Shown here: positions 46,640 to 58,044 of the stretch, in pieces
Numbering within the stretch: the stretch's first letter is position 1
How the letters are laid out: every line of letters starts with the position of its first letter
Assembly: GCA_022749755.1 (NCBI GenBank)
Contig: CM040446.1
Span: 1,604,966-1,668,965, forward strand
Length of the DNA stretch: 64,000 nucleotides
From: Azadirachta indica
Taxonomy: Eukaryota; Streptophyta; Magnoliopsida; Sapindales; Meliaceae
Direction of reading: 5' to 3'
Translations under genes and position numbers: made by a program
Notes under the pieces: generated by a model
Databases searched by the model: none
The model's input: only the letters and a program-made list of their open reading frames with translations
Told to the model about the DNA's origin: nothing

Positions 46640-48437
46640 TCTTCTATTGAATTTAGGGATGAAAATTTTTCAAAAATTCAAAATTGCTTTTAACTTTTGT
46701 AATTAAGAGCACTCTGAAGCATAGTCTTACTCCTTCAAAAAAAAAAAAAACTAAAGATCAAATTCTTTCTTCATATAAAAAATTTTAAAATTAATCTTCA
46801 AATACATAGAATATTTTTATCAAAAAGTTATAGGTACGTGGAACCGTTCCAATTTCAGATCAAATGTGAATGTATATAGTTCTATTTTGTTGATTATTTG
46901 TATCTAAGATTTTTTGCACCAAAAGAATAATCTCTCGCTCTCTTTGTTGCACACGGCATTGACAAATCTATATTTGGAAACAGTCTTTCAACTATACATG
47001 TCTTTATCAGTTACAACTAATCTTTCCATTGTCGGTTGTTGCTCGTTAATTTATTTTCCTTTCAAAATGAACCGTTTTTGTTCAAAATCAATAGAAAATT
47101 AGATGGAACAATTAATTAATTATATCCATACATAATTACCTCAATTAGGAGTAATCATAGAGGCCAACTACTCTACTATTACTGACGAAAAGTGTAGCAT
47201 AAAATCAATTACCAATTAGTAAATTAACTAACTTATAATTTCCTAAGTTTATCTAGTAATAAGTATCAATATGTTCTGCTCATAATAAATACATACAATC
47301 GAAAAAATTTTAGATGGAACAATTGTGGCACATCATTTATAAGTTTATTCAATAAATTCTAATTATCTGCATATTCACTTTGATATTTATCTAATATGGG
47401 AGTGGTAATTATAACGAGAGAGAGAATTTAAAATATACCATAATTTTATGAAACAAAACTTGATCGAAACTATTAATTAGACCATTCGATCACACTCATC
47501 TATGAGATACCTAAGGTTCTCCCTGTTTTTATTGGATTGTGGAATTCTTGTATCTAAATTTTTCTCCAATAAAAGTCTTTTTTTTCCTCTAGATTTTTAA
47601 GAATCTGCCTCTGCCTCCCATACGGCACGGACAAATTTGTATCTCCCACGTGCTTCAACTGTCTTTATCAATTACTGTCCTTACAACCCGTCTTATAAGT
47701 TGCCCCTTTGTTTTCTTTAAAAATGAACTGTATTCCTTCTTTAATTAGTCCTCAAAAGAGCCACTAAAATTTGACTTCAACTAGTTCACTTAAATCTTTC
47801 TAACATATAAATAATCATCTAAATTATTAAAAAAGGAAGAAGAACATTTGTAGTCTTGCCATTCAAGTTTGCTCTAAAATCATTATTACTTGCCAAGTTT
47901 TGAAATTAACTTTTAATATCTCTATAGTTATTAAAATTTTGTTAAATTGAATGTTGAATACTAACAAAATTTTCTCTCTTCTATTCCTTTTTTTTTTTTT
48001 TCACTTTTCTTAATTTTTCTATCTTGTTTTTCTCTTCTCAATTTTCTTCTTTTTTCCTTCTCTCAAATGTTATGTCTCCCAATACTCTATTATCCAAGTG
48101 AGTTTAAGGGTATAATGAAAATTGAGGCATTATAAAATTAAAATCACAATTGTTATAAGATAAAAATTCTAAAAACCAAATATTAGTAAAAGAAGAATTG
48201 GTGGATCTCACAAAAAAGTTATTGGTATTACCAAATATTGTTTTTATTTTTTGCTTTTAAACTAAGCGCAATACAATAGTAACAAGATGCCGTAGATTAG
48301 ACTTCATTCAATGTAATGCTAGTACACTAATGATTTGACTTGGTCATCGTCAAATGCAAATTCATTTTTTTTAAAAAGGATTTACCCTAAAATCAAGTTA
48401 ATTCTCTAGTTTCTAAATTAATTTCAATGTCCTTAAA
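46640..48437. repeat. 5'-flank/spacer module, copy 4
   Basis: Follows collapsed locus L and leads to locus M. Colinear in parts with 415-1480, 14540-15950 and 25510-26918, including TTAAGAGCACTCT, CACACGGCATTGACA and ATTTGTATCTAAGAT. No gene is supported. Confidence 0.65.
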
Positions 48438-48548
48438 TTTGGCAAGTTCCAAGAAGTTTCCTTTCGGAGTGCACATTCTTATAAATGACTTCTTTTTTTT
48501 TTTTTATCTCTATACTCCCCAAAGAAATTCTTTGAACAACTCAGGCAA
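48438..48548 (+). promoter_or_regulatory. Conserved leader/core-promoter block of locus M
   Basis: Same block as at 1496. The TATA-like element reads CTTATAAATG (about 48478) and is followed by a T-rich tract. Confidence 0.5.
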
Positions 48549-50936
48549 ATGGTATCAATAATTATCAGCTTGGTTTCCATGCTTTTCGCTTAGGACTTTT
48601 ATCCTGTGAATGCAGAAACATGGATAAGAGCTGGTTACTGGAATTCAGGAGATGAATTCCCCATTTCCAGTATAAAAATTCTTCTCTTTTTACCGACCTA
48701 ATTTGCTATTCTGTTAGTATTAGTTCCAATTCCCACCAGTTATATTTATCACCATATTATGAAAAACAATTCTCTAACTTCACAAAATTGTCAAACAAAA
48801 GAACCCATCAGTCACCACACTTCTATCTATTGGAGGAACAGATGTAAGCTTTTGGACTTTTTCTTCAATAGCGAATGATTCATCCTACAGAAAATCTTTT
48901 ATTGACTCTTCAGTGAAGTTAGCTAGGCTTTATGGTTTCCAGGGCCTAGACCTTCTTTGGACAAGATTTTACTCAACAAATGACACGTTCAGTATGGGTC
49001 TACTGCTTGAGGAGTGGCAGGCTGCAACCGAATTAGAGGCAAAAAAACACTAACCAAATACAGCTAATGTTAACGGCGACATTTGGATATTCACCGTGAA
49101 GAGCTTTCGCAAATTTCCTGTAGACGCAATACAACAATACTTGAATTGGGTTCATGTTGGTACAGCTAAATAGTCTAACCCGAGTTCAACAAGCCTTCAC
49201 ACTGCTCATGCAGCTCTATATGACCCAAGTAGTCTTTTAAATACTGATTATGGTGTAAATGCATGGATTGAAGCTGGATTGTCTGCTGATAAGTTGGTTT
49301 TGTGTTTGCCTTTCTACGGCTATGCATGGACACTTGTGAATCCTGGAATCAGTGGCATTGGTGCAGCAACAAAAGGACCAGCTATTACTGCAAGTGGATT
49401 TGTGTCCTATAAGGTAATCAAGAATTATATTCAGCAGTGTTGTGTTTGATCATAACCAACCAAGGACTAAACCAGAAATAATCTAAGTTCTTCAGAACAA
49501 CCAATAGCAAAATTAGCTTCTAGCGCAGAACCATCAAGGCAGTCAAGAATCAAAACAAGTCAAACACATGAAAAATAGTAACTTTCAGAAGAAAGACAGA
49601 TCACTTTTTCATTCAGTCATCCAGTGTACAATGTTAACCGGTCTTCAGTTTTATACTTAGCTCCACAAGATTCACAATAACAGAAAAAACCAACTCACAA
49701 GACTGTTGTACCCAGCTAACTAACTGAAAACCTTCTTTAACTAATTCCTCACTGACTTATCCAATTTTTCAGTTTTAACTAACCACCCTCTTGCTAGCTA
49801 GAAAAGATACTGATGCATCCTAGCTGCAAACCTGGCATAAAACTGACTTCAAGAAAACTAAGTCAGAATTTGGATTCACACTTAACAAGCAGTATGGTCC
49901 TAATGTTCCTATAACGTACAATTCAACTTATGCAATGAACTACTGCTCAATCGGGATTTCTTATGCCAAAGAGAAAAAGTTGGTAGGTTACCATGTGTGG
50001 AAAGTTTCTTTTGTTAAATATTGGTCACTTTCTCGAGCTGCAGGTATATTATAGCAAATACTAGCTTCATTTTTTTATATTATAATTCGTTTTGTATCTC
50101 TTCTTAACCCAGTGAATCGGTTTTATCAGCTGACGAAGACAAGAAAGTTATTTCTTCACCTGCTGTTGACGATAATAGTATTAATTATGAAAATGACGAT
50201 CACAATAAGCAGAAATTGTTGTTGGTCATTTTGACATCAGCCATTGGTATCATTCTCCTTGTGGGATTTTTAATACATGTGGATGAGGAAGCTAAAACTT
50301 AACAAAGGTAACTTGCTTCGGCAATGTATACATATATTGTTTACAATTGAGAATTAATTAACATTTGTATTTTTGTCTTATATTTTTAGTTGGTTGACGG
50401 AGAAAGATTCATCTAGTGACAAACTACTGAGGAGCAAAGTAAAGAAGCAGCTGCTGAAAATCTCAATACAAATGTTCCAAATTTGATCGAATATAGTTTG
50501 GATGAAACTGAGGCCTGTACCAATAGATTTTCATTTGAAATTAGGCTTGGGAGGGTGAATATGCTCCTGTTTACAAGGTAAATCACATATTGCTTATTGG
50601 GGCTGTTTTTCATATTTAACTTTATTTTTGAAAACTAACAAACTAGACGCCGCAACCTGAGTTTATTTTCCAGGGTGAATTATCAGATGGACAGGATATA
50701 GCAGTGAAGAAACTTTCAGAAACATCTACACAAGGATTTGAGGAGTTAAAAAATGAGGTTACAGTCACAGCCAAACTCCAACATGTAAATCTTGTTAGAG
50801 TTTTGGGATTTTACATTGACAATGAACAACATATATTGATCTATGAGTACATGCCAAAGAAAAGCTTGGATTACTACCTTTTTGGTCTGTTATCTATCTA
50901 TCTATCTATCTATGTGTGTATATATATATGTATGTG

Positions 50937-50970
<34 letters not shown>

Positions 50971-51969
50971 TAGGTTCATCTGTTACAATTTTATCATCTT
51001 CAAAATTAATTCCTAATGTTTCACAATCAAATTTTGATACAGATCCCATCCGGAGGTTAATCTTGAATTAGGAAAAACGTGTTCATATTATTGAAGGGAT
51101 TACTCAAGGGCTTCTATATCTCCAAGAATACTCAAGATTAATTATTATTCATGGATACTTGAAAGCTAGCTATGTTCTTTTGGATGAAGATATGAAACCT
51201 AAGGTATCCGATTTTGGAATGGCTAGAATTTTTGCAAAACAGGGTGTTGAAGAAAACACAGAACGAGTTGCTAGGACACGATAAGGATATATAGATGGAA
51301 AATTTTAGGTGTGGAAATCCGTAGAAGTGAAGGTCTTACTGATATATTCTTTATTGTGTATACTTATACGTTTAGTCTTCGTAATTATCCAATGGAGGGG
51401 CATAATTCCACCTTAATACATCAAACGCGGATTATACTCTACTAATTTCGATGTTTGTAGCTTTGTGATCCTACTTCTTGAAATTATAAGAGGCAAAAGA
51501 TCATCCATTTCATATGGCTTGAATGAAAAATCAAGCATTCCAGCGCAATGTAAGTTTCTCTAGTAATCCCTTTGGATTAAAACCAGCATTCAATTTTCAA
51601 GACAAGATATAATAGTTGATATTTATTGATATATAATTTCGGGCACATGAAACGTGGAAAGATGGAAGAGACATGGAATTTGTTGATCCAATATTAGACG
51701 ATACACAATCCCCTTGTAAGTTAATGAGATGTTTGCAGATAGCTTTGCTATGTGTCCAAGATAACCCAAATTATAGACCTTCCATGTTGGAAGTTAACTC
51801 CATGCTCAAGAATGAAACCATATATATAAATTCTCCAGAGAAGCGTACATTGGAACTGGAGATATCATGTTCAAAGAATGACGAAACAAACCTAGATGAT
51901 CAGTTTAGGCTAGCCTTTTGTATTTATGTAATTAATTGTATAAATGTATGCTATATTCAGAAGAGTTAA
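48549..51969 (+). pseudogene. Locus M: GH18 receptor kinase pseudogene with solo LTR
   Basis: The ATG (48549) opens VSIIISLVSMLFA, then [18 protein letters not shown] follows. Indels occur at about 48678, 48785, 49050 and 49100. A 450-base LTR splits the exon at 49437. A deletion removes the [15 protein letters not shown] region (about 49956). The membrane exon (50131-50306) has lost part of the YYFW end. Exon 3 has a 1-base gap in the glycine loop (about 50550). Exon 4 is open ([13 protein letters not shown]). Exon 5 has TAG for Trp (about 51068) and HGY for HRD (about 51150), and its donor reads GA. Exons 6 and 7 (51409-51543, about 51646-51969) are recognisable. Intron 4 holds a TCTA/TATG/AC microsatellite at 50888-50968. 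It is clearly dead. Confidence 0.87.
49438..49887. mobile_element. 450-bp solo LTR in locus M
   Basis: The insert begins TGTTGTGTTTGATC and ends CACTTAACA (TGTT..AACA inverted ends) and is flanked by AGCAG on both sides (49433-49437, 49888-49892). Paralog F is uninterrupted here. No internal domain remains, so it was left by LTR-LTR recombination. Its short length and TGTTG..AACA ends suggest a Ty1/copia-type element; this assignment is inference. Confidence 0.82.
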
Positions 51970-52149
51970 ACAATAAGATTGAGTCTCAGTTTTTTTTAAA
52001 GTACTTTTAAGGCCTGAAAAATTATTGTTCAGGCGGAGAAAATTCTAGTTAGAGTTGTTAATGTTCAACAAATCTAGTCTTACACATAATTCAATAAATT
52101 AGAAACTAACGGAAAGAGAAACCATTATGGGCTAATTATTGCTTTCGGT

Positions 52150-52400
52150 TTCAGGGCTTCTGGATACTGCAAGAAAGTCGGTATCTAATATGCTGAAAAA
52201 CAAAGTATCAGCTTCTCAAAACCATAATAGCGATGGTAACGATCTGCAAGTATTCAGTTTTAGTCATGAGAAAATAAGTATTTCAACTCTCATGAAACAG
52301 AGAATGAGCTAAAATAATTTATAACTACAATTATCACAGCTATGGAGTTCTTTTTCTGCAAGTGCCAATAGAACTAAATCCATGCTATTAAAAATAAATT
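52150..52400 (+). pseudogene. Kinase ghost downstream of locus M
   Basis: Reads GLLDTARKSVSN at 52154 after CAG|, then NNLQVFSFS and a trimmed exon 6 piece (AMEFFF out of frame at about 52340). Same ghost as at 30270 and 60290. Confidence 0.7.
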
Positions 52401-55280
52401 TATACATAAATTATCACAAATTTGTTGTTCTTCTTATGATCTTGATATATATTAGGATAAGTCTTCATAATTATCTCACTATTTTTCAAAAATTTAGATG
52501 TTGTCATCTTTTCATACGATACTATTTTCTTTTAACATTTAATTACCTTAAAATTATATGAATTTCAATATCTTTACAAGAAAATTTCATTAATTCTTTA
52601 GAAATGGAAAAACACACACTAATAGATTATTATATATTTAAAATTATTATAAAACGTTTTAAAAACTCTTTTAGAACATATTACAAACCGTCTTTTTTTA
52701 ACTTGTCAATTTAATATATATCTAACTTTTATACAATAATCATTATAAACATAAAAGTTATATATACAAAAAATTTTAAATAAGATAGACATATTACATC
52801 ATTCTGTGCATTCATTCAATAAATGCATAATACATATGCATTCAATTTGAAATTGACCAATTAAAAAATGATTGTGGCAATGAAAGAGAAAATTTAATAT
52901 ATGCCTATTTTAAAATTATTTTATCATATATTTGAGTTTGAGTAATTTTTTTTCATCAACTGCATAAATGAACTAAAATAACATATATTATCATCATACC
53001 CATGACATGAAATACATTTAAAGTTGGAAAAAGGTGTAAATTATTTCTTTGAACTGAAAAATAAGTAATTTTCCCTATTCGAATATCATATGATAAATAA
53101 GCTATATAACAAGAACAAAAATTTTAAATGTCTAAATGAAAATTACCGGTAATAAAATTGTATTAAAAAAAATAACATTCTCTAATTAGATTTTGGAAAA
53201 AGTGTTCCTTTAAGAATTAATTAATGATTTAATTAAATTTAGAAATTTTGTTAATGATTTATTAAATAATATGATAGTTGGATGACTTTTCTTTTTTTTT
53301 TTTTAAATCCATAGTTGATTGGTTCGTTAGAAGGAAAACTTAAGTTTATTTAAATGGTTAGTCAGATATTTATATAATTATTTTGGTTAAATCACTATCT
53401 TCACAATAATATTTAAAAAATAAAGGAAGAAGTAGGCTTGCTTGATATAATATTTAGATACGATTTTATGTTTTAAAAATAAAAAATATAACGAATTCCA
53501 ATATACGCATTTGACCAAAACCACTTGAATTTATTACAAAAGAAAGTTTTTGGATAGAATTCCCAAACTTAATGTAAAATTAAAAAACGATAAAAAGTCA
53601 TTCTTCTATTTTTCTTTATTATATATGAATCAAATTCGAATACAATTTCTCTTGTTTTTTCTTAATTATGTATCTTTTACATTTAAAACTCTGTTATTTA
53701 TATTTTTATAAGTTCTAGATTTCAAAAATTAACTATTTTATTTATAAATTATTTATATCATATCTAGAAAAATAACTATATTCATATTCTCTTGATTTTG
53801 TGAATTATATATATATTTTATTGATATATTTTATTCAATATTTTGTTATATATTATATTATATTTTTACCTTAAAGAAAAATGTGTTTTCATTTTTGTAA
53901 GCTCTTAAAATAATTATGAAATAAGTCCATGAAAATTTCAAGTTTAAAAAGTAACGACAACTAAAAAAAACTATAGTTGCTGGTTGTATGGCATAATAAT
54001 ATTACCTAATTTGCTCTAATATTTAAAGATATTAACATTAAATTTCTCATTTTTAAATAAATGATAAATTATCAACGTAAAAAGAGTAGATATGTGTCCA
54101 TTACATATTATATTTCATATGATTTCATCATAATAAAATTAAGAAGTAAGTTTTTAATTAATTTTTAATATATCACCTTATATAAATATACTGAAAAAAT
54201 AATTTTAGATAATCAATATTATTCAATATTACTAAAATTTTAATATGAACCAATTTTTAAAATAGTTTTAACTAAACAAATATTTTCATTTTTTTTTATT
54301 TTGATATATTACATCAAACATGTTTTCAAATTTTTTAAGGTTTAAAAACTATGTTTAAATTTTATATCAAATATATCCCTCTGACGATAGCTCAAGTAAT
54401 TTAAAACACGTTTAACGCTTTTGAAACTATTCCAAGTTCAACTGATGGTAGGAGTAAAGATTTGAAATTTCATGAGTGAGAATTTCCCTTTCATCCAAAT
54501 CTTTTAAGAAAAAAAAAATTTATGTCAAACATATTTTCAAATATTATAAATACAACTCAAAATTTTTGAATTCAAATATTAAAAATATTAGAAATACAAC
54601 TCTAATTTTTTAAAACAGTTTTAGAATCACAAATTAAACGGGCACTTCACTTTTCAAACTTAGATTTTGAGTTCTTAAATGTTCTTGAAGATATCACACG
54701 TCACCAAATCAACCCTTAAAGCGAGAGGAGTAGACTTTTAACAACATTTTTAGTGGTTAGAAAGGATATTATATATTAAAAAAGATAGGAGTAAGTTGTC
54801 ATAAAATAATAGAAATCAGTAAATTATAAGGTTAAAAAGTAGTAGACTTTGACCAATTTCTCAAATATTTATAGAAGTGACATCAATTACATCAACTTAT
54901 GTCAGTTTTTAATTTCTGTAATTTTTTAATTAAAGATTTAGATAAGAATTAAGATTAAGAATTCTGTATAGAGTTTCAGCTCATTATTTTAATAAATTAA
55001 ATAGTATGCAAAAACTATTACTTAGTTTTGGTCAATGTATGACTCGGACAACAAAATAAAGTCCTTTTCATCTTATGTTTTTAGAATTAGAAAAGAAACT
55101 TTTCTTTATTCTTACTTATTTCATAGCAAAATAATATTTTATTATATAATTATTTTTAATTTCTTAAATAAATGAAAAAAGAAAGCTTTAATATTCAGTG
55201 ATACTTTTTCGCATAACCAATGACTTAACTAAAATAAAATTTAGCCTAGAATCAATTGTAAATTAACTTTCAATGTCAAA
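52400..55280. repeat. Downstream spacer, copy 2, with ~1.2-kb insertion
   Basis: Colinear with 30600-32080 and 62780-63700, but between about 53432 and 54645 there is AT-rich sequence absent from both other copies. No terminal repeats or target duplication were identified for that insert. No genes are seen. Confidence 0.6.
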
Positions 55281-55400
55281 TTTGGCAAGTTCCAAGATAT
55301 TTCCTTCTCGAGGTGCAAGTTGTTACATATAGCTTTCTTTGCTTCTAATCTCTATACTCTCCAAAAAGAATTAATTCTTTAAATATATAGCTTAAGCCAA
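55281..55400 (+). promoter_or_regulatory. Conserved leader/core-promoter block of locus N
   Basis: Same block as at 1496: TTTGGCAAGTTCCAAGATAT, TATA-like ACATATAGC (about 55324), pyrimidine patch, ATG at 55401. Confidence 0.5.
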
Positions 55401-57167
55401 ATGGTGTCCGTAACTATAAGCTTTGTTTTTTATGTTTTCTGTTCTTAGGATTTTATCCTGTGAATGCAGAAACATGGATAAGAGCTAGTTACTGGAATTT
55501 AAGAGATGAATTCCCAATGTTCAACATAAATTCTTCTCTTTTTACCCACCTAATTTGTTCTTCTGCTAATATCCATCCCACCTACTGCCAGGTATATTTA
55601 TCACCTTACAATGAAATACAATTCTCCAACTTTACAAAAATTGATCTATTGAAGGAAAACATTTTAACTTTTTCTTCAATGGCAAGTAATTCATCTTACA
55701 GAAAATCATTATTGACTCTTCGCTAAGATTAGCTAGGCTCTATGATTTCCATGGTCTAGATCTTGCTTGGATAGGTCTCAACTCAACGAATGGTACATTC
55801 AATATGGGTCTACTCCTTGAGGAGTGGCGAGCTGCAATAGAATTGGAGGCAAAAACTGTTAGCCAAAGGCAGTTGATATTGACTGCAAGATTTGGATATT
55901 CCCCATGGGAGTCATTTCGCAAATTATCCTGTAGTGCGACACAACAACACTTGAACTGGGTTCATGTTGTTACTTCTGAATAGTGAATACTCCAACCCCA
56001 CTTCGGGAAACCTAACCAGTGCTCCTGCAGCTCTGTATAACTCAAGTAGTCTTTTCAATACTGATCGTGTTATAAATGCATGGATTGAAGCTGGATTATC
56101 TGCTGATAAGTTGGTTTTGCTTTTGCCTTTCTATGGCTATGCATGGTACTTGTGAATCCTGGAATCAATGGTATTGGTGCAGCAACAATAGAACCTGCTA
56201 TTACTGAAAGCGGATTGGTGTCCTATCAGGTAATTGTTAAGATTATAATGTATTCAAATAATTAATGAAGTTTGGTACTAGTTGGGAGTTTAAGATGTTA
56301 GTAGTGATTAGTTGTAATAGTCACCATTTTATGCCTATATATACCTATGTGTCGTAACAAACTTAAGAAATAGAAATTATTTCTTCAAACATTGGCATGG
56401 TATCAAAACCTATTAGTTCCTGACCTCTAGTTGTGCAGGAATTTTACGCAGTGCGTGCACCATGTGGTCACTAGCTGCTCCTACTCCATTCTGCTAGCCT
56501 AAATTTTGCTCAGTGACTATTTTAATTTACTTATCAAATTGTTTGTCAATTTTGACTTCACTTTCAACATCACCGTCAACAATTAGTCCGATCTACCCAT
56601 CACAGTCGTTCACGCCACCGCTTCACATTACATTTAACAACATCGATGTACCAGAAGATTCAGCACTCGCCAAGCAATCCATCCATGAAGTCCATTTTGT
56701 GTCAGGTGCCATAGTTCACCACCATGAAGACAGCCAATCCTTAAATCTGTCGATCTCTGATCTACTCAATCGCCGGCACGTTCTCTATAATGGTCACCAC
56801 TATTTGGTTCAGAATTGTCCGAGCTGTCATTCTGTTACTCTCTGTCTTCTCCATCCATTGCTAGAGCTTTTCCATTCTCTTTCGTGGAGTTTTCGGGGAT
56901 AGAGGACGGGAAGAAGCCTGAAAGTCACCTGGTCACCTACTGCTTCGATCAAAAGCGAGTCACCAGCTCCTTTGTCTATCCAGCTCCCAGTCTAAAAAGA
57001 AACATGCTTTTTTATTACTTCAAATTTTATTTAGTCAATTTCGTTCAACTCCCAACTTATGTAGTTAATTTCTCTCAAGTCCTCCAACCTTGTGGATTAG
57101 CACCAATCTCTATTTTTTAATCTAATTCTCCACTGCTATGAGAGTTCCAATCTAATTTTCCACTGCT

Positions 57168-57380
57168 TTGAAAGTTTTAATTCAGTTTTTCACTCTTTTG
57201 AAAGGTCTAATCCAATTTCTTATTCTTTTGAGAGTCTCAATCCAATTTTTTATTCTTTCGAGAGTCCTCATCCAATTTTCACCTTTTAAGAAATTTTTTC
57301 ATTCCTCCAGGAGTTTTAATCTAAATTCCACTCCTTTGAGAGTCTCAATCTATATTTCACTCTTTTAAGAATTTCAATAA
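57168..57380. repeat. Degenerate ~30-40-bp repeats inside the N retrotransposon
   Basis: Repeated phrases of the type TTTTGAGAGT..CAATC..AATTT..CACTC recur about six times between 57120 and 57380, with variable spacing. They produce the repetitive frame at 57168-57368, which I do not regard as a gene. Confidence 0.7.
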
Positions 57381-57484
57381 TATTTTCTTCGTCTTTTTAA
57401 AAAGTTTCATATCCTTTTAAATGCTTTAGACTTTTCTTTAGGTTGCAAATTCATATTTGTTTTGTCAACTTGAGTTTGAAGGGG

Positions 57485-58044
57485 CACTACTATAAAAATG
57501 GCCTTTATTGACATTTAATTTTGACAAAAATTGCTTATAATGATTTGAAATAATTTTATCAATAAATAGTGCGTTAAAATAAAATTAAATTTTTTGACAA
57601 AAGAAAGTAAAACATGTATGATATAAAGTTCTTGACAGAATCAATGAAAATAAATATTTTTATTTTCTATAGTTATAGTAACAGAAGACAGTGATTATAA
57701 GAATAATTTTAATAACTTAATAAGAATTTACTGTAACTACAGATTGTTCTGTACTTACTGTAGATACAAAAAAAAAGGAAATTCATACACAAAAAAAACT
57801 ATCATTTTTTATAATTACATACATAAAAATATTGACAACCACATGATAGAAAAATATCTATCTTAATTTTATGATAACCTGTTATCATTGAATTATAACA
57901 AAAAATCGCTTCTATGAAGAAAAGAAGATATTTGATTTCTGTCAATAATTTATGAATAAACTTTTATTAATAAATACGTTCTATCAAAAAAGAAACTTCT
58001 TGACAGATATTTTTTTGTCAAGAAAGGACATTTTTGTAGTAATA
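57485..58044. mobile_element. CACTA-like MITE nested in the retrotransposon
   Basis: The left end CACTACTATAAAAATGGCC matches the reverse complement of the right end (TATTACTACAAAAATGTCC). Both are followed inward by TTGACA-type subterminal motifs (TTGACA recurs at 57508, 57592 and 57632, and in reverse near 58010). GGG lies on both sides, fitting the 3-base duplication of CACTA elements. It sits in the polypurine tract of the host element. No coding capacity. Confidence 0.75.

Noticed and set aside
56513..57120. Frames of 129 and 101 codons as host genes
   Set aside because: They lie between the LTRs of the small retrotransposon, overlap each other in different frames, and have no known domain.
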